The notes under the pieces are model-generated. The model did no database searches and had not been told where the DNA came from. It worked only from the letters and a program-made list of their open reading frames with translations. Shown piece by piece: positions 17,623 through 25,403 of a stretch of 25,403 bases of DNA. Numbering within the stretch: position 1 is the stretch's first letter; every line of letters starts with the position of its first letter. The position numbers were made by a program, and so were the translations under genes. Source of the stretch: Holosporaceae bacterium UBA3830. GTDB taxonomy: Bacteria; Pseudomonadota; Alphaproteobacteria; UBA3830. The stretch spans positions 1 to 25,403 of the forward strand of contig DGIE01000019.1 of the NCBI GenBank assembly GCA_002393025.1, written 5' to 3'.

Positions 17623-19167
17623 ATGAGTTTAGTTAAAACGGTTGCTACAGTCGGCGGATGGACTTTAGTTTATCGATTGAGTAGTTTTGTAAGAGATATT
17701 CTTCAGGCGAGATATCTAGGTGCGGGTATGTTTGCGGATGTGTTTTCTCTCGCCTTTAAGTTTGCAAATATTTTGAGAAAGATATTTGCAGAAGGGGCGT
17801 TTAACGCGTCGTTTCTGCCGATTTTTTCTAACACGTTGAAGGATAAAGGAGAGGATGAAGCCAGGAAATTGGCTTCGCAGACGTTTACTTGGTTGGTGCT
17901 TTTCATTTCTTTTTTGATGATTTTGTGTTTGATTTTTTTCAGAGAAATCATGTCGGTTTATTGTAGTGGATTTGAACCGGGGAGCGAAAAGAGCGAACAT
18001 TTGATAGTTATCGGCAGGATTTGTTCTTCGTATATTGGTGCTTCATTTTTAGTTGCATTGTTTGGTGGAATTTTAAATACGTTTAATAGATTTGCTATGC
18101 CTGCAGCAGTGCAGATAGTTTTGAATTTATCTGTAATTATCGCTTTTTTTGTGGGGCCTCTTCGCTTTCCTAGTGTCGCATACACTATGGCTTGGGCAAC
18201 ATTTTGTGCAGGGTTTATTCAGTTCGCAATTTTGTGGATAAATGTTCGTTGTTGTGGGATGAAAGTATGGTTCAATTTTTCACCTGTAATGAGTGAGGTT
18301 GTTGCGTTTTTCAAGAAGTTGGTTTCTGGAGCCATTGGGGCAGGTGTTTGGCAGTTGAATGTTGTAATTGATTTTGCTGTTCTGACATTGTTGCCGACAG
18401 GGTCTGCATCTTACTTTTATTATACTGACCATGTAAATCAATTTCCAATTGGAATTTTGGGAATCGCGTTTAGTACGGCGTTACTTCCTCCTTTGACGAG
18501 AGCTATTCATGCTAATGACAGAGAAGGAGCTCAAAAGCAGATGGGGTTGGGATTACTTTTCGCTTTTGTTTTTACATTACCTGCTGCTGTAATTTTGATG
18601 CTTTTGAGTGAACCGATAACCGGAGCGATTTACGGACATGGAAAATTTACAGCTGAGCACGTAACGGCGGCAGCTCCGGCGTTGACGGCTTTTGCTTTCG
18701 GACTTCCGTCTTATATGATGACAAAAGTATTTTCGACCACATTTTTTGCTCATAAAGATACGAGGAATCCTTTGATTGGGGGGATGATTTCCATTGTTTC
18801 CAACCTGCTGTTTATTGTGTTGTTAGTTCCCTATATGAAGCATGTCGGAGTGGCCTTAGCTACTTCGTTGTCTGCGTGGTGTAATGGTCTGTACTTGATC
18901 TTCAAGTTAAAAAGTTTAGGGACGGTGAAGGTTGAAAGATCCGTAATATTGGATTGCGTAAAGCAGTTGGTGGTTTCAGCTGTGATGTTGCTGGCAATAT
19001 ATGGGATGAATGTTTTTGCGGAATCCTATTATGTACAAGGGGGAACTCTGCGAAATGTGGCTGTGATTTCTGTAGTAGGTGTCAGTATTTTGGTATTCTT
19101 TGTCGTTGGAAAAATCTTGGGGATATTTAAGTTTCTTGAAGAAATAAAAACGTTGAAAGAGGTTTGA
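17623..19167 (+). CDS. murJ: Lipid II flippase MurJ (MviN)
   Basis: MurJ flips undecaprenyl-linked peptidoglycan precursor (lipid II) across the inner membrane. The N-terminal MVF signature is strong: GGWTLVYRLSSFVRDILQAR (11-30), AFKFANILRKIFAEGAFNAS (44-63). Residues matching functional positions of the E. coli protein are kept at R18, R24, D39 and R52. The protein is hydrophobic throughout, consistent with 13-14 membrane helices, and 514 residues is normal. The ATG at 17623 with GGTGA upstream gives the usual MSLVKTVATVGGW start. The next gene begins 3 bases after the stop, so the two are almost certainly co-transcribed. Confidence 0.95.
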   Translation: MSLVKTVATVGGWTLVYRLSSFVRDILQARYLGAGMFADVFSLAFKFANILRKIFAEGAFNASFLPIFSNTLKDKGEDEARKLASQTFTWLVLFISFLMILCLIFFREIMSVYCSGFEPGSEKSEHLIVIGRICSSYIGASFLVALFGGILNTFNRFAMPAAVQIVLNLSVIIAFFVGPLRFPSVAYTMAWATFCAGFIQFAILWINVRCCGMKVWFNFSPVMSEVVAFFKKLVSGAIGAGVWQLNVVIDFAVLTLLPTGSASYFYYTDHVNQFPIGILGIAFSTALLPPLTRAIHANDREGAQKQMGLGLLFAFVFTLPAAVILMLLSEPITGAIYGHGKFTAEHVTAAAPALTAFAFGLPSYMMTKVFSTTFFAHKDTRNPLIGGMISIVSNLLFIVLLVPYMKHVGVALATSLSAWCNGLYLIFKLKSLGTVKVERSVILDCVKQLVVSAVMLLAIYGMNVFAESYYVQGGTLRNVAVISVVGVSILVFFVVGKILGIFKFLEEIKTLKEV

Positions 19168-19170
19168 TAT

Positions 19171-20232
19171 ATGGTGGCAGCGTTTGTGCTAATTGCTGTT
19201 TTACAAGTACTTGCGGGATATTTTTGTGCTAAGGTAGTGCAGTATGTGACAAAAAAGGCGTGGTTGGGTGTTTTTGCCATGTTTTTTACCGTTGTTCCAG
19301 CTGTTTCTATTTATTTAAAAAAGTCCCTGGTGCATTGCGAGTGGCTCACAAACGGAATATGTTATCTAGGATATGTTTATTTGGGATTCATTTTGTATTT
19401 CCCAATATATTGTGTTGCGGCGCTTGTGTTTCACAGATTTTATAAAAAAATCAGGTTGAAAAAACTTTTGTCGATGGGGTTTGTTTTTGTTCCGATTTTT
19501 TTGCTTTGTGGATACTTAAATGCCGTAAATCCTCGATTGAAAATCATAAATATTGATGGTGATTCTGATTTAAAAATCTGTTTTGTGTCGGACATACATG
19601 TTGGGTGTATCAATACAGAACGGATACTTAATAGGGTTACTGATTCTATAAATAGGGCGAATCCGGATGTTGTTGTTTTTGGTGGCGATGTCTTGGATAT
19701 AGAGGCACTAAAAGTTTATGAAAAAACTTTTATCGATATAATGCGCAATAAAATAACATCCAAATATGATACATATACGGTCATTGGAAATCACGAGGTT
19801 TATGCTGGACTGGAAGATTGTATCATGATTCTAGAAAAAGCAGGTATCAAAGTTTTGATAGATGAGGTCGTAGAGGTAAAAGGGTTTAATATCGCAGGAC
19901 GACTCGATCAAACTATTCAGTCGAGAAAATCTTTGTCTCAAATTATTTCAAATAGCGGTCAGAAGAATTTGATAGTTGTTGATCATACTCCGTCAGCCGT
20001 CGAAGAGTCAGCAAATCATCATGCATTGCTTCATTTGTCGGGACATACTCACGCAGGGCAAATTTTCCCGATGAATTTTGTTGTAAATTATATGTTTGGT
20101 CCGACGGGAGATTTGCGAAAGGTTAATGATACTTATGCATACATCACGAACGGGGCCGGTTTTTGGGGACCGCCGTATCGCATAGGGAATATTCCGGAAG
20201 TCGTTTTGGTGGAAATTTCCAAAAGAAAATAA
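19171..20232 (+). CDS. Membrane-anchored calcineurin-like metallophosphoesterase (YkuE/YaeI/LpxG type)
   Basis: The first 117 residues hold about four hydrophobic segments (roughly 3-20, 32-50, 65-87 and 100-117). A complete metallophosphoesterase domain follows, with metal ligands in all motifs: FVSDIHVG (138-145; D141, H143), GGDVLD (171-176; D173), GNHE (206-209), VDHTP (270-274; H272) and SGHTHAGQ (290-297; H292, H294). The tail AGFWGPPYRIGNIPEVVLVE (329-348) is typical of the YkuE/YaeI group. That group includes Chlamydia LpxG, a UDP-2,3-diacylglucosamine pyrophosphatase. The substrate is not determined by sequence. Its position 3 bases after murJ and its membrane anchor favour a lipid-linked pyrophosphate or lipid A precursor, which is inference. 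It ends 3 bases from the convergent galE stop. Confidence 0.85.
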   Translation: MVAAFVLIAVLQVLAGYFCAKVVQYVTKKAWLGVFAMFFTVVPAVSIYLKKSLVHCEWLTNGICYLGYVYLGFILYFPIYCVAALVFHRFYKKIRLKKLLSMGFVFVPIFLLCGYLNAVNPRLKIINIDGDSDLKICFVSDIHVGCINTERILNRVTDSINRANPDVVVFGGDVLDIEALKVYEKTFIDIMRNKITSKYDTYTVIGNHEVYAGLEDCIMILEKAGIKVLIDEVVEVKGFNIAGRLDQTIQSRKSLSQIISNSGQKNLIVVDHTPSAVEESANHHALLHLSGHTHAGQIFPMNFVVNYMFGPTGDLRKVNDTYAYITNGAGFWGPPYRIGNIPEVVLVEISKRK

Positions 20233-20235
20233 TCT

Positions 20236-21216
20236 TTATTTTTTCAGCCAAGCATAAGCGGTTTTTATGCTGTCGAGTAGGGTGTTTTCAGGCTGCCAAT
20301 TCAGAATACTTTTCGCCTTTTCATTGTCTGCAACTAGACTTTGTGGGTCTCCGTCGCGTCTCGGATTGATTTTTAAATTTATTTTTTCATTGGTAACTTT
20401 TTTACAAGCATCAAAGACTTCTTTTACGGTACTACCATTTTTGGTTCCGATATTAAAACAGTCAGATTGATTTGTTTTTTCCAGATATTTCAATGCCAAA
20501 ATATGAGCTGATGCGAGGTCCTCAATATTTACATAATCTCTGACACAGGTGCCATCTTTTGTATCGTAGTCATCTCCGAATAGATTGAAGACTTTATTTG
20601 GATCCTTCGCCGAAGCCAAAATGTTGGGAATCAGATGAGTTTCAGGTATATGAGACTCCCCGATTCGATTTTCGGAATCAGCTCCCGCGACGTTAAAGTA
20701 TCTCAACCGAATGCTTTTTAAATCGTACGCTCTGTCATAATCATCCAAGATTTCTTCGACCATGAGCTTCGTTTTTCCATATGGGTTTATAGGTTGTCTA
20801 GGATGACTTTCGTCGATGGGAACGTACTTTGGTTCTCCGTAAACAGCTGCAGTAGATGAGAAAACAATTCTCTTCACGTCATGATCGACCATTTTGTTCA
20901 ATAAATTTATAGTTCCGACGAGATTGTTTGAATAATATTTTCTCGGATTTTTTACAGATTCTTCCACGCGGATATAAGCTGCAAAATGAATAACTGAGTC
21001 CACATCAAAACCTTTAAACAATTTTTCTAAATCACTCGGATTTTTTAAATTACCTCTCACAAAATCAAAATTACGAACAGATCGCAATGTCTCGATCGTG
21101 GACATATGTCCTGTTTCCAAATTATCGAAAACAACCAGATCCTTATCGCTTTCCTCCAGCAATCTAAGTACAACATGACTGCCTATATATCCGGCTCCGC
21201 CTGTTACCAAAATCAT
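20236..21216 (-). CDS. galE: UDP-glucose 4-epimerase
   Basis: GalE interconverts UDP-glucose and UDP-galactose through an NAD-dependent 4-keto intermediate, feeding surface polysaccharide synthesis. It has the extended short-chain dehydrogenase layout: GGAGYIG NAD-binding loop (6-12), FDNLETGH (30-37), FSSTAAVYGEP (119-129), the catalytic Y146-x-x-x-K150 in NPYGKTK, and RYFNVAGAD and GTCVRDYVNIEDLASAH in the substrate region. At 326 residues it is normal. The ATG is preceded by AGGGG overlapping the stop of the YbjN-domain gene 9 bases upstream, so they form one unit. A UDP-N-acetyl-hexosamine specificity cannot be excluded. Confidence 0.95.
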   Translation of the reverse strand: MILVTGGAGYIGSHVVLRLLEESDKDLVVFDNLETGHMSTIETLRSVRNFDFVRGNLKNPSDLEKLFKGFDVDSVIHFAAYIRVEESVKNPRKYYSNNLVGTINLLNKMVDHDVKRIVFSSTAAVYGEPKYVPIDESHPRQPINPYGKTKLMVEEILDDYDRAYDLKSIRLRYFNVAGADSENRIGESHIPETHLIPNILASAKDPNKVFNLFGDDYDTKDGTCVRDYVNIEDLASAHILALKYLEKTNQSDCFNIGTKNGSTVKEVFDACKKVTNEKINLKINPRRDGDPQSLVADNEKAKSILNWQPENTLLDSIKTAYAWLKK

Positions 21217-21225
21217 TTTTACCCC

Positions 21226-21699
21226 TTACGCTTCTCCAACGGCTTCTTGAAACAAAGAACTAATGGAAAAATTCGGAATCTGCTCATTAGAAAGTTGCAT
21301 TTTAAAATAATGATAAAATCTGTCAGATTCTTCGCAAATTATATCAACTAAAGATTCGAAGAAATCTTGATCAAATAGGAAAGAATGAGCAAACGGAAAA
21401 CTTAAGCTAAAAACCAGACGATTGTCCGTAGAAATCAAGTCAAAATGTCCCAGCCAAATTCTTTCGTTTGCCTTTACGATAGAATCTTCGATAACCGCCA
21501 ACCGATCATCAGGACAAATCAAATTCAGATCATTCGAAAAGTGCAAAATATCGTATTCTGGTTTCAGAAAAACAGACAAACTGTAATTAGGAGACAAAGA
21601 TACAGCCAACTCGTTTTCATCTATCCGACTGAAATTGTAATCTAACTTCTCAAAGGTAGCTTCGGCTATATCGATAACATTATTCACACTAAATTCCAC
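21226..21699 (-). CDS. YbjN-domain protein
   Basis: This 157-residue protein matches the YbjN family of alphaproteobacteria by the motif IVKANERIWLGHFDLIS (73-89) and by the pattern of strands before it. YbjN domains share the fold of type III secretion chaperones; the molecular function is not established, though E. coli YbjN affects motility, biofilm and stress phenotypes. The start codon is GTG (complement of 21697-21699): the next upstream in-frame triplets reach a TAG without an ATG. It is the upstream partner of galE. An extended -10-like TGC-TAATCT on the minus strand at 21713-21721 could be its promoter but has a poor -35. Confidence 0.82.
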   Translation of the reverse strand: MEFSVNNVIDIAEATFEKLDYNFSRIDENELAVSLSPNYSLSVFLKPEYDILHFSNDLNLICPDDRLAVIEDSIVKANERIWLGHFDLISTDNRLVFSLSFPFAHSFLFDQDFFESLVDIICEESDRFYHYFKMQLSNEQIPNFSISSLFQEAVGEA

Positions 21700-21729
21700 A
21701 ATTTCTCGATAGAGATTAGCACAAAACTA

Positions 21730-21758
21730 TTCATTAAAAAATTAGTTTGTTTTAAAAT
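21730..21758 (+). promoter_or_regulatory. Candidate promoter for lgt-recG
   Basis: TTCATT (21730-21735), a 17-base spacer and TAAAAT (21753-21758, 5 of 6) precede the lgt ATG by 30 bases in the 89-bp divergent gap with the YbjN-domain gene. A closely similar TTTAAAATACAA string occurs ahead of rlmB (1075-1086), which may indicate a common local -10 form. The AT-richness weakens the case. Confidence 0.4.
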
Positions 21759-21788
21759 ACAAGCGAATCTTTAGGAAAAAGGATCTGT

Positions 21789-22595
21789 ATGGTTTGTAAT
21801 TTTTCTCCGATAGCTTTTCATGTTTTTGGGTTTCCAGTTCATTGGTATTCTTTTGCATACATTTTCGGAATAATTTTTGCTTTCAAATTAACGGAATTTT
21901 TGATGAAACGGTCGGGATACGATATTAAACCGAAACTTCTGGATGATTTTGTCGGAGTTATTGTGCTCGGGATTATCCTCGGAGGTCGGATTGGGCATGT
22001 TTTATTTTATGATTTTGATTTTTATTCGCATAATCCGATGGAAATTTTCAAAGTTTGGAAAGGAGGAATGTCGTTTTTCGGGGGATTTATTGGGATCGTT
22101 GCTGCGACATGTTGGTTTTGTAAAAAGAATCATTTAAAATTCTTGAGTTTTATAGATTATTGGACGGTTGGAGTGCCTATTGGGTTGTTTTTCGGCAGAA
22201 TAGCGAATTTTATAAATGGCGAACTACTCGGAAAACCGTGTTCGGATATTGTTTGGTGCGTGATTTTTAAAGATGGTGTTTCGCGACATCCGTCACAAAT
22301 TTACGAAGCTATTTTGGAAGGTATTGTTTTGTTTTTGATAATGATTTTTGCTTTCTACAAAGGGCATTATAAATTTGAAGGGCGAATGTCAGGAATTTTC
22401 TGTTTGGGATACGGAATTAACAGATTTATCGGAGAATGTTTTCGCGAACCGGATTCTCTTTTTAGCTGGAATTTATTTTTTCAGACAGGAATAAATTTGA
22501 ATCAATATTTCTGCTTTATTATAATAACCCTAGGTGTGTTTTTGATATACAGAAGTTTAGCAAATGAAATCGTTACAGTTGGCGGAAAAATTTGA
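21789..22595 (+). CDS. lgt: Phosphatidylglycerol--prolipoprotein diacylglyceryl transferase
   Basis: Lgt moves a diacylglyceryl group from phosphatidylglycerol to the lipobox cysteine of prolipoproteins in the inner membrane. Conserved parts: VHWYSFAYIFG (17-27), LGGRIGHVLFYDF (64-76), WKGGMSFFGGFIG (90-102), the Lgt signature GRIANFINGELLG (147-159, E. coli R143, N146, E151 and G154 positions kept), RHPSQIYEA, and GYGINRFIGECFREPD (E. coli R239 and E243 positions kept). The striking deviation is Phe97 where GGMSFHGG has His (E. coli H103, reported as important for activity). At 268 residues it is close to normal. AAGGA precedes the ATG, and recG overlaps the last 32 bases. It is probably active, but the histidine loss makes this less than certain. 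Confidence 0.93.
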   Translation: MVCNFSPIAFHVFGFPVHWYSFAYIFGIIFAFKLTEFLMKRSGYDIKPKLLDDFVGVIVLGIILGGRIGHVLFYDFDFYSHNPMEIFKVWKGGMSFFGGFIGIVAATCWFCKKNHLKFLSFIDYWTVGVPIGLFFGRIANFINGELLGKPCSDIVWCVIFKDGVSRHPSQIYEAILEGIVLFLIMIFAFYKGHYKFEGRMSGIFCLGYGINRFIGECFREPDSLFSWNLFFQTGINLNQYFCFIIITLGVFLIYRSLANEIVTVGGKI

Positions 22596-24639
22596 TCAAG
22601 AACAAAGTGAGATATCTCAAAATTCGATCTTTGTTTTAATGCAGCCGATTCGGCAGTTTGTTCGTCTTTCATCGTATACGTACAAATTAGTGAAAAAATG
22701 CTGCGGTGGAGATAGAGTTATCGACATTTTGTTTCATTTTCCTTCGGGTTTATCCAAAAGGACCGATGACGAAGCTGCTTTCAACAGTGGAGAAAAACTG
22801 ACTGTAGTTTTGCATGTCGAAAATCATGTTGTTCCTCATTACAAAAACAGTCCGTATAGAATCACAGGGAAGACTCTTGCGGGAAATACTGTCACTATTC
22901 TTTATTTTCACTATCGAATTTCGTATTTGAAGAGAATACTTCCGATCGGAGGTACTTTTACAGTTAGCGGAAATGCTTCTCGTGAGCTTGACGGAATAAA
23001 AATGATACATCCCGATGTTATTGCATCTCCTCAACAGGCGAAATATTACGTTGGAGTCGATCCGATCTATCCGTTGGTTGGAAATTTATCCCAAAAAACT
23101 TTGCGTTATGTCATATCCGCAGCGTCGAAATTGATTCCGAAAAATTTGGATTGGATTCCCGAGGATTTGAAAAAACGATACGGATTGGCAGATTTTCCGA
23201 AAGCCCTGGAAGCAATTCATGATCCGAAATCCGAAGAGGATTTATTGGTTACGAATAAATTCAGAAAAAGAATAGCTATAGACGAGATTTTGGCAAATCA
23301 GGTCCGACTGAAACAAATAAAAAGGAATCAGCAAAAAAGAAATGTAATTGCGATCAGGGAAACGGGAGAAATTTTCAAAAAGTTACGACTGCCATTCGAG
23401 TTGACGGAAGATCAGCAAAGATGTTTTGAAGATATTAAGGAGGATTTAGCTTCAGGACATCCGATGAATCGACTGATACAAGGAGATGTTGGTTCGGGAA
23501 AGACGATTACAGCATTTTTGGGAATGTTGATCGCTCTGGAAAATAAGTTGCAGGCAGTTTTTCTCGCTCCAACGGAAATTTTGGCTTGGCAGCATTTTGA
23601 GACGATCCAAAAATTATCGGAAAATCTGAATTTGGAAATCGATATCATGTTGAGCAGTAATCGCAAAGCCAGGAAAAGGCAGATTCGCGAACTGCAGGAT
23701 GGTACTACTCAAATTTTGATTGGGACCCACGCTATTTTGGAAGATAATGTTGAGTTCAGAAATCTCGGGTTTATCGTCATCGATGAGCAACACAAATTCG
23801 GAGTGATGCAACGTCTGAAGTTGATAAACAAAAGTACATATCCGAACATTTTATCTATGTCTGCGACGCCGATTCCTAGAACTCTTTTGTTGGGCTGCTA
23901 TGGAGACATAGATGTTTCCACAATTAAGACGAAACCGAAAGGACGTCAGCAGGTAGAAACCGCCGTTATTGGTACAAATAAAATTGAAGATTTAGTCGAA
24001 AGATTAAAAACTATAGATTCTCAGATTTTTTGGGTATGTCCGGTCATTGAAGAATCCGAAAGTTTAGTGGATGTAAATACGCGTTGTGAATATTTGAAAA
24101 AAGCTTTTTCAGAAGGAGATGTGGAAGTCCTACACGGAAAAATGAAAGCCTATGAAAAAGACGAAATTATGACGCATTTCAAAAATAATGAATTTAAGTT
24201 GCTGGTTTCCACGACAGTGATTGAAGTTGGAGTAGATATTCCTAACGCAAATGTCATGGTAATAGAACATGCGGAAAGATTTGGTTTAGCTCAGTTGCAC
24301 CAATTGCGGGGCAGGGTGGGGCGCGGAAACGAGGCTGCCTATTGTATCCTGCTGTATCATCTTCCTGTTTCGGATGTCGGGAAAAAACGTCTTCAGTTGA
24401 TGAGGGAAACAACAGATGGATTCCTTTTGAGCGAGCAGGATTTGAAGCTCCGAGGGGCAGGAGATATTTTAGGACGAGACCAGAGCGGATTCGATGTTTT
24501 AAGATTCAGTGATTTTTCCGATAATTATTCACTGGTCGCGATAGCAGATGAAATTTCAAGCCAAATGGATTTAGACTCTCCGCAAACGGCTGATTTGTGC
24601 GATATTTTTAATCGAGTTTCTGATGAAAATATTGTCTGA
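22564..24639 (+). CDS. recG: ATP-dependent DNA helicase RecG
   Basis: RecG remodels stalled replication forks and branch-migrates recombination intermediates. An N-terminal wedge/OB region (about 60-230) precedes the helicase core: Walker A GDVGSGKT (307-314), LAPTEILAWQH (334-344), GTHAI (387-391), DEQH box (407-410), SMSATPIPRT (431-440), STTVIEVGVDIPNA (549-562) and QLRGRVGRG (580-588). The start at 22564 overlaps lgt by 32 bases. The alternative ATG at 22639 (codon 26) would cut into the conserved SIFVLMQPIRQF segment, so the earlier start is preferred. The GVG of the N-terminal helix-hairpin-helix usually found near here is replaced (RLS at 34-36 in FVRLSSYTYK). Otherwise all helicase motifs are intact. 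Confidence 0.96.
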   Translation: MKSLQLAEKFDQEQSEISQNSIFVLMQPIRQFVRLSSYTYKLVKKCCGGDRVIDILFHFPSGLSKRTDDEAAFNSGEKLTVVLHVENHVVPHYKNSPYRITGKTLAGNTVTILYFHYRISYLKRILPIGGTFTVSGNASRELDGIKMIHPDVIASPQQAKYYVGVDPIYPLVGNLSQKTLRYVISAASKLIPKNLDWIPEDLKKRYGLADFPKALEAIHDPKSEEDLLVTNKFRKRIAIDEILANQVRLKQIKRNQQKRNVIAIRETGEIFKKLRLPFELTEDQQRCFEDIKEDLASGHPMNRLIQGDVGSGKTITAFLGMLIALENKLQAVFLAPTEILAWQHFETIQKLSENLNLEIDIMLSSNRKARKRQIRELQDGTTQILIGTHAILEDNVEFRNLGFIVIDEQHKFGVMQRLKLINKSTYPNILSMSATPIPRTLLLGCYGDIDVSTIKTKPKGRQQVETAVIGTNKIEDLVERLKTIDSQIFWVCPVIEESESLVDVNTRCEYLKKAFSEGDVEVLHGKMKAYEKDEIMTHFKNNEFKLLVSTTVIEVGVDIPNANVMVIEHAERFGLAQLHQLRGRVGRGNEAAYCILLYHLPVSDVGKKRLQLMRETTDGFLLSEQDLKLRGAGDILGRDQSGFDVLRFSDFSDNYSLVAIADEISSQMDLDSPQTADLCDIFNRVSDENIV

Positions 24640-24689
24640 ATTGGTGAAAAAATGATAAGTATATAAGATGATGATTTGGAGTAATTGCT

Positions 24690-25403
24690 TTGCACAGTAA
24701 ATTCGTTCGAAATTTGAGTTATCTCGTATTGATGATTTCATTGGCGATGATTGGTTGCTTGATATTCAAGGATCTGAATTGGGTGTTGGGTGACGATGAT
24801 TTGTTTCTTAGGACTACTATGATCGGAAAACCAAGCCATGCCTGGATAGGGGAATATAAGTTTTGGCCACTTGGATTATGTGATTATTCCGTTTTGTTGT
24901 TGCTTCCGAACTCCATCGGACGGACAATTGAAGCACATTTTGCATACAACTTGATTATAATGTCGGTTGCAATTTTTACTCTATATCATTTTTTCAATAA
25001 GTTGGATGAAAAAAACTACGGGCTTAGTCTGTTTTTCATTTTGATTTTATTCTGCGTGTCGAGTTTCTTACAAATTCATAATGACTGCATTTATCCGGAA
25101 AGGATGATGTTCCTTATGCAAGTACTGTTTATGTATTTTTGGCTGAAGGGATATCAGAATAATTCGATGAGATTTTATCTGCTTTCCTGGATATTTTGTA
25201 CTTATCTGATTTTCTCAAAAGAGCCTGTTTGCAGCGCTATTTTAATTGTTACTTTGGTCAATTTAATTTTCGGATGGAATCAGTTAACAAAGAAAGATCG
25301 CGCGTTTCAGTTTTTACAGATTTTTTCAGCCTTAACATATTTCGGGATTTATATTTACAGATACTTTTACAGAAACGGTGGGGATTCTCTGTATGGAGGA
25401 GGT
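24690..25403 (+). CDS. Polytopic membrane protein, GT-C glycosyltransferase-like, 3'-partial, TTG start
   Basis: An open frame runs from TTG at 24690 to the window end (238 codons, no stop). GGAG at 24678-24681 stands 8 bases ahead of the TTG, and an in-frame TGA at 24672 excludes a start further up, so TTG is the likely start. Translation begins HSKFVRNLSYLVLMISLAMI, a first membrane helix. A loop with LNWVLGDDDLFLRTT (about 30-44) and EYKFWPLGLCDYSVLLLL (about 55-72) follows, then alternating hydrophobic segments. An acidic cluster just after helix 1 followed by a short aromatic/PL segment is the common layout of GT-C glycosyltransferase-like membrane proteins. No family is recognised with certainty and the C-terminal half is outside the window. 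It begins 50 bases after recG. Confidence 0.7.
   Translation, partial: MHSKFVRNLSYLVLMISLAMIGCLIFKDLNWVLGDDDLFLRTTMIGKPSHAWIGEYKFWPLGLCDYSVLLLLPNSIGRTIEAHFAYNLIIMSVAIFTLYHFFNKLDEKNYGLSLFFILILFCVSSFLQIHNDCIYPERMMFLMQVLFMYFWLKGYQNNSMRFYLLSWIFCTYLIFSKEPVCSAILIVTLVNLIFGWNQLTKKDRAFQFLQIFSALTYFGIYIYRYFYRNGGDSLYGGG

Overview
The window reads as a chromosomal segment of an AT-rich (roughly 37% G+C) alphaproteobacterium, most plausibly a host-associated lineage such as Holosporales or a relative. The grounds are gene order and protein character: plsY-dprA-topA in series, dacA followed directly by tmk, a YbjN-domain protein carrying the ANERIWLGHFD motif, and an S9-peptidase-like protein of the type common in alphaproteobacteria. 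The lineage call is inference from pattern, not from a database search. Almost everything is housekeeping: no tRNA, rRNA, insertion sequence, CRISPR array or defence system was recognised.

Layout. 1-1047: the 3' part of an S9 (prolyl-oligopeptidase family) protein that has lost its catalytic residues and runs in from outside the window. 1135-5849 (+): rlmB, plsY, dprA and topA, tightly packed. 5902-9387 (-): tmk, dacA and a polytopic GT39-type glycosyltransferase. 9388-10233: an 846-bp gene-free stretch. 10234-11958 (-): a large MscS-family channel with a near-consensus promoter, divergent from 12124-17360 (+) pheS-pheT-lepA, which are translationally coupled. 17623-20232 (+): murJ and a membrane-anchored metallophosphoesterase. 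20236-21699 (-): a YbjN-domain gene and galE. 21789-24639 (+): lgt and recG, overlapping. 24690 to the end (+): the start of a polytopic membrane protein that begins at TTG and runs out of the window.

How the genes fit together. Several serve the envelope: plsY (phospholipid entry), dacA and murJ (peptidoglycan), lgt (lipoprotein), galE and the two GT-C-like proteins (sugars), MscS (osmotic release) and the phosphoesterase, which may act on a lipid pyrophosphate. The others serve DNA and translation: dprA, topA, recG, tmk, rlmB, pheST and lepA.

The points most worth a second look are the catalytically dead S9 protein, an Lgt in which the conserved GGMSFHGG histidine is Phe, a block at about 9.4-12.05 kb whose strand composition is the reverse of its surroundings, the gene-free region inside that block, and the membrane phosphoesterase directly behind murJ. 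I saw no clear multi-gene novel system.
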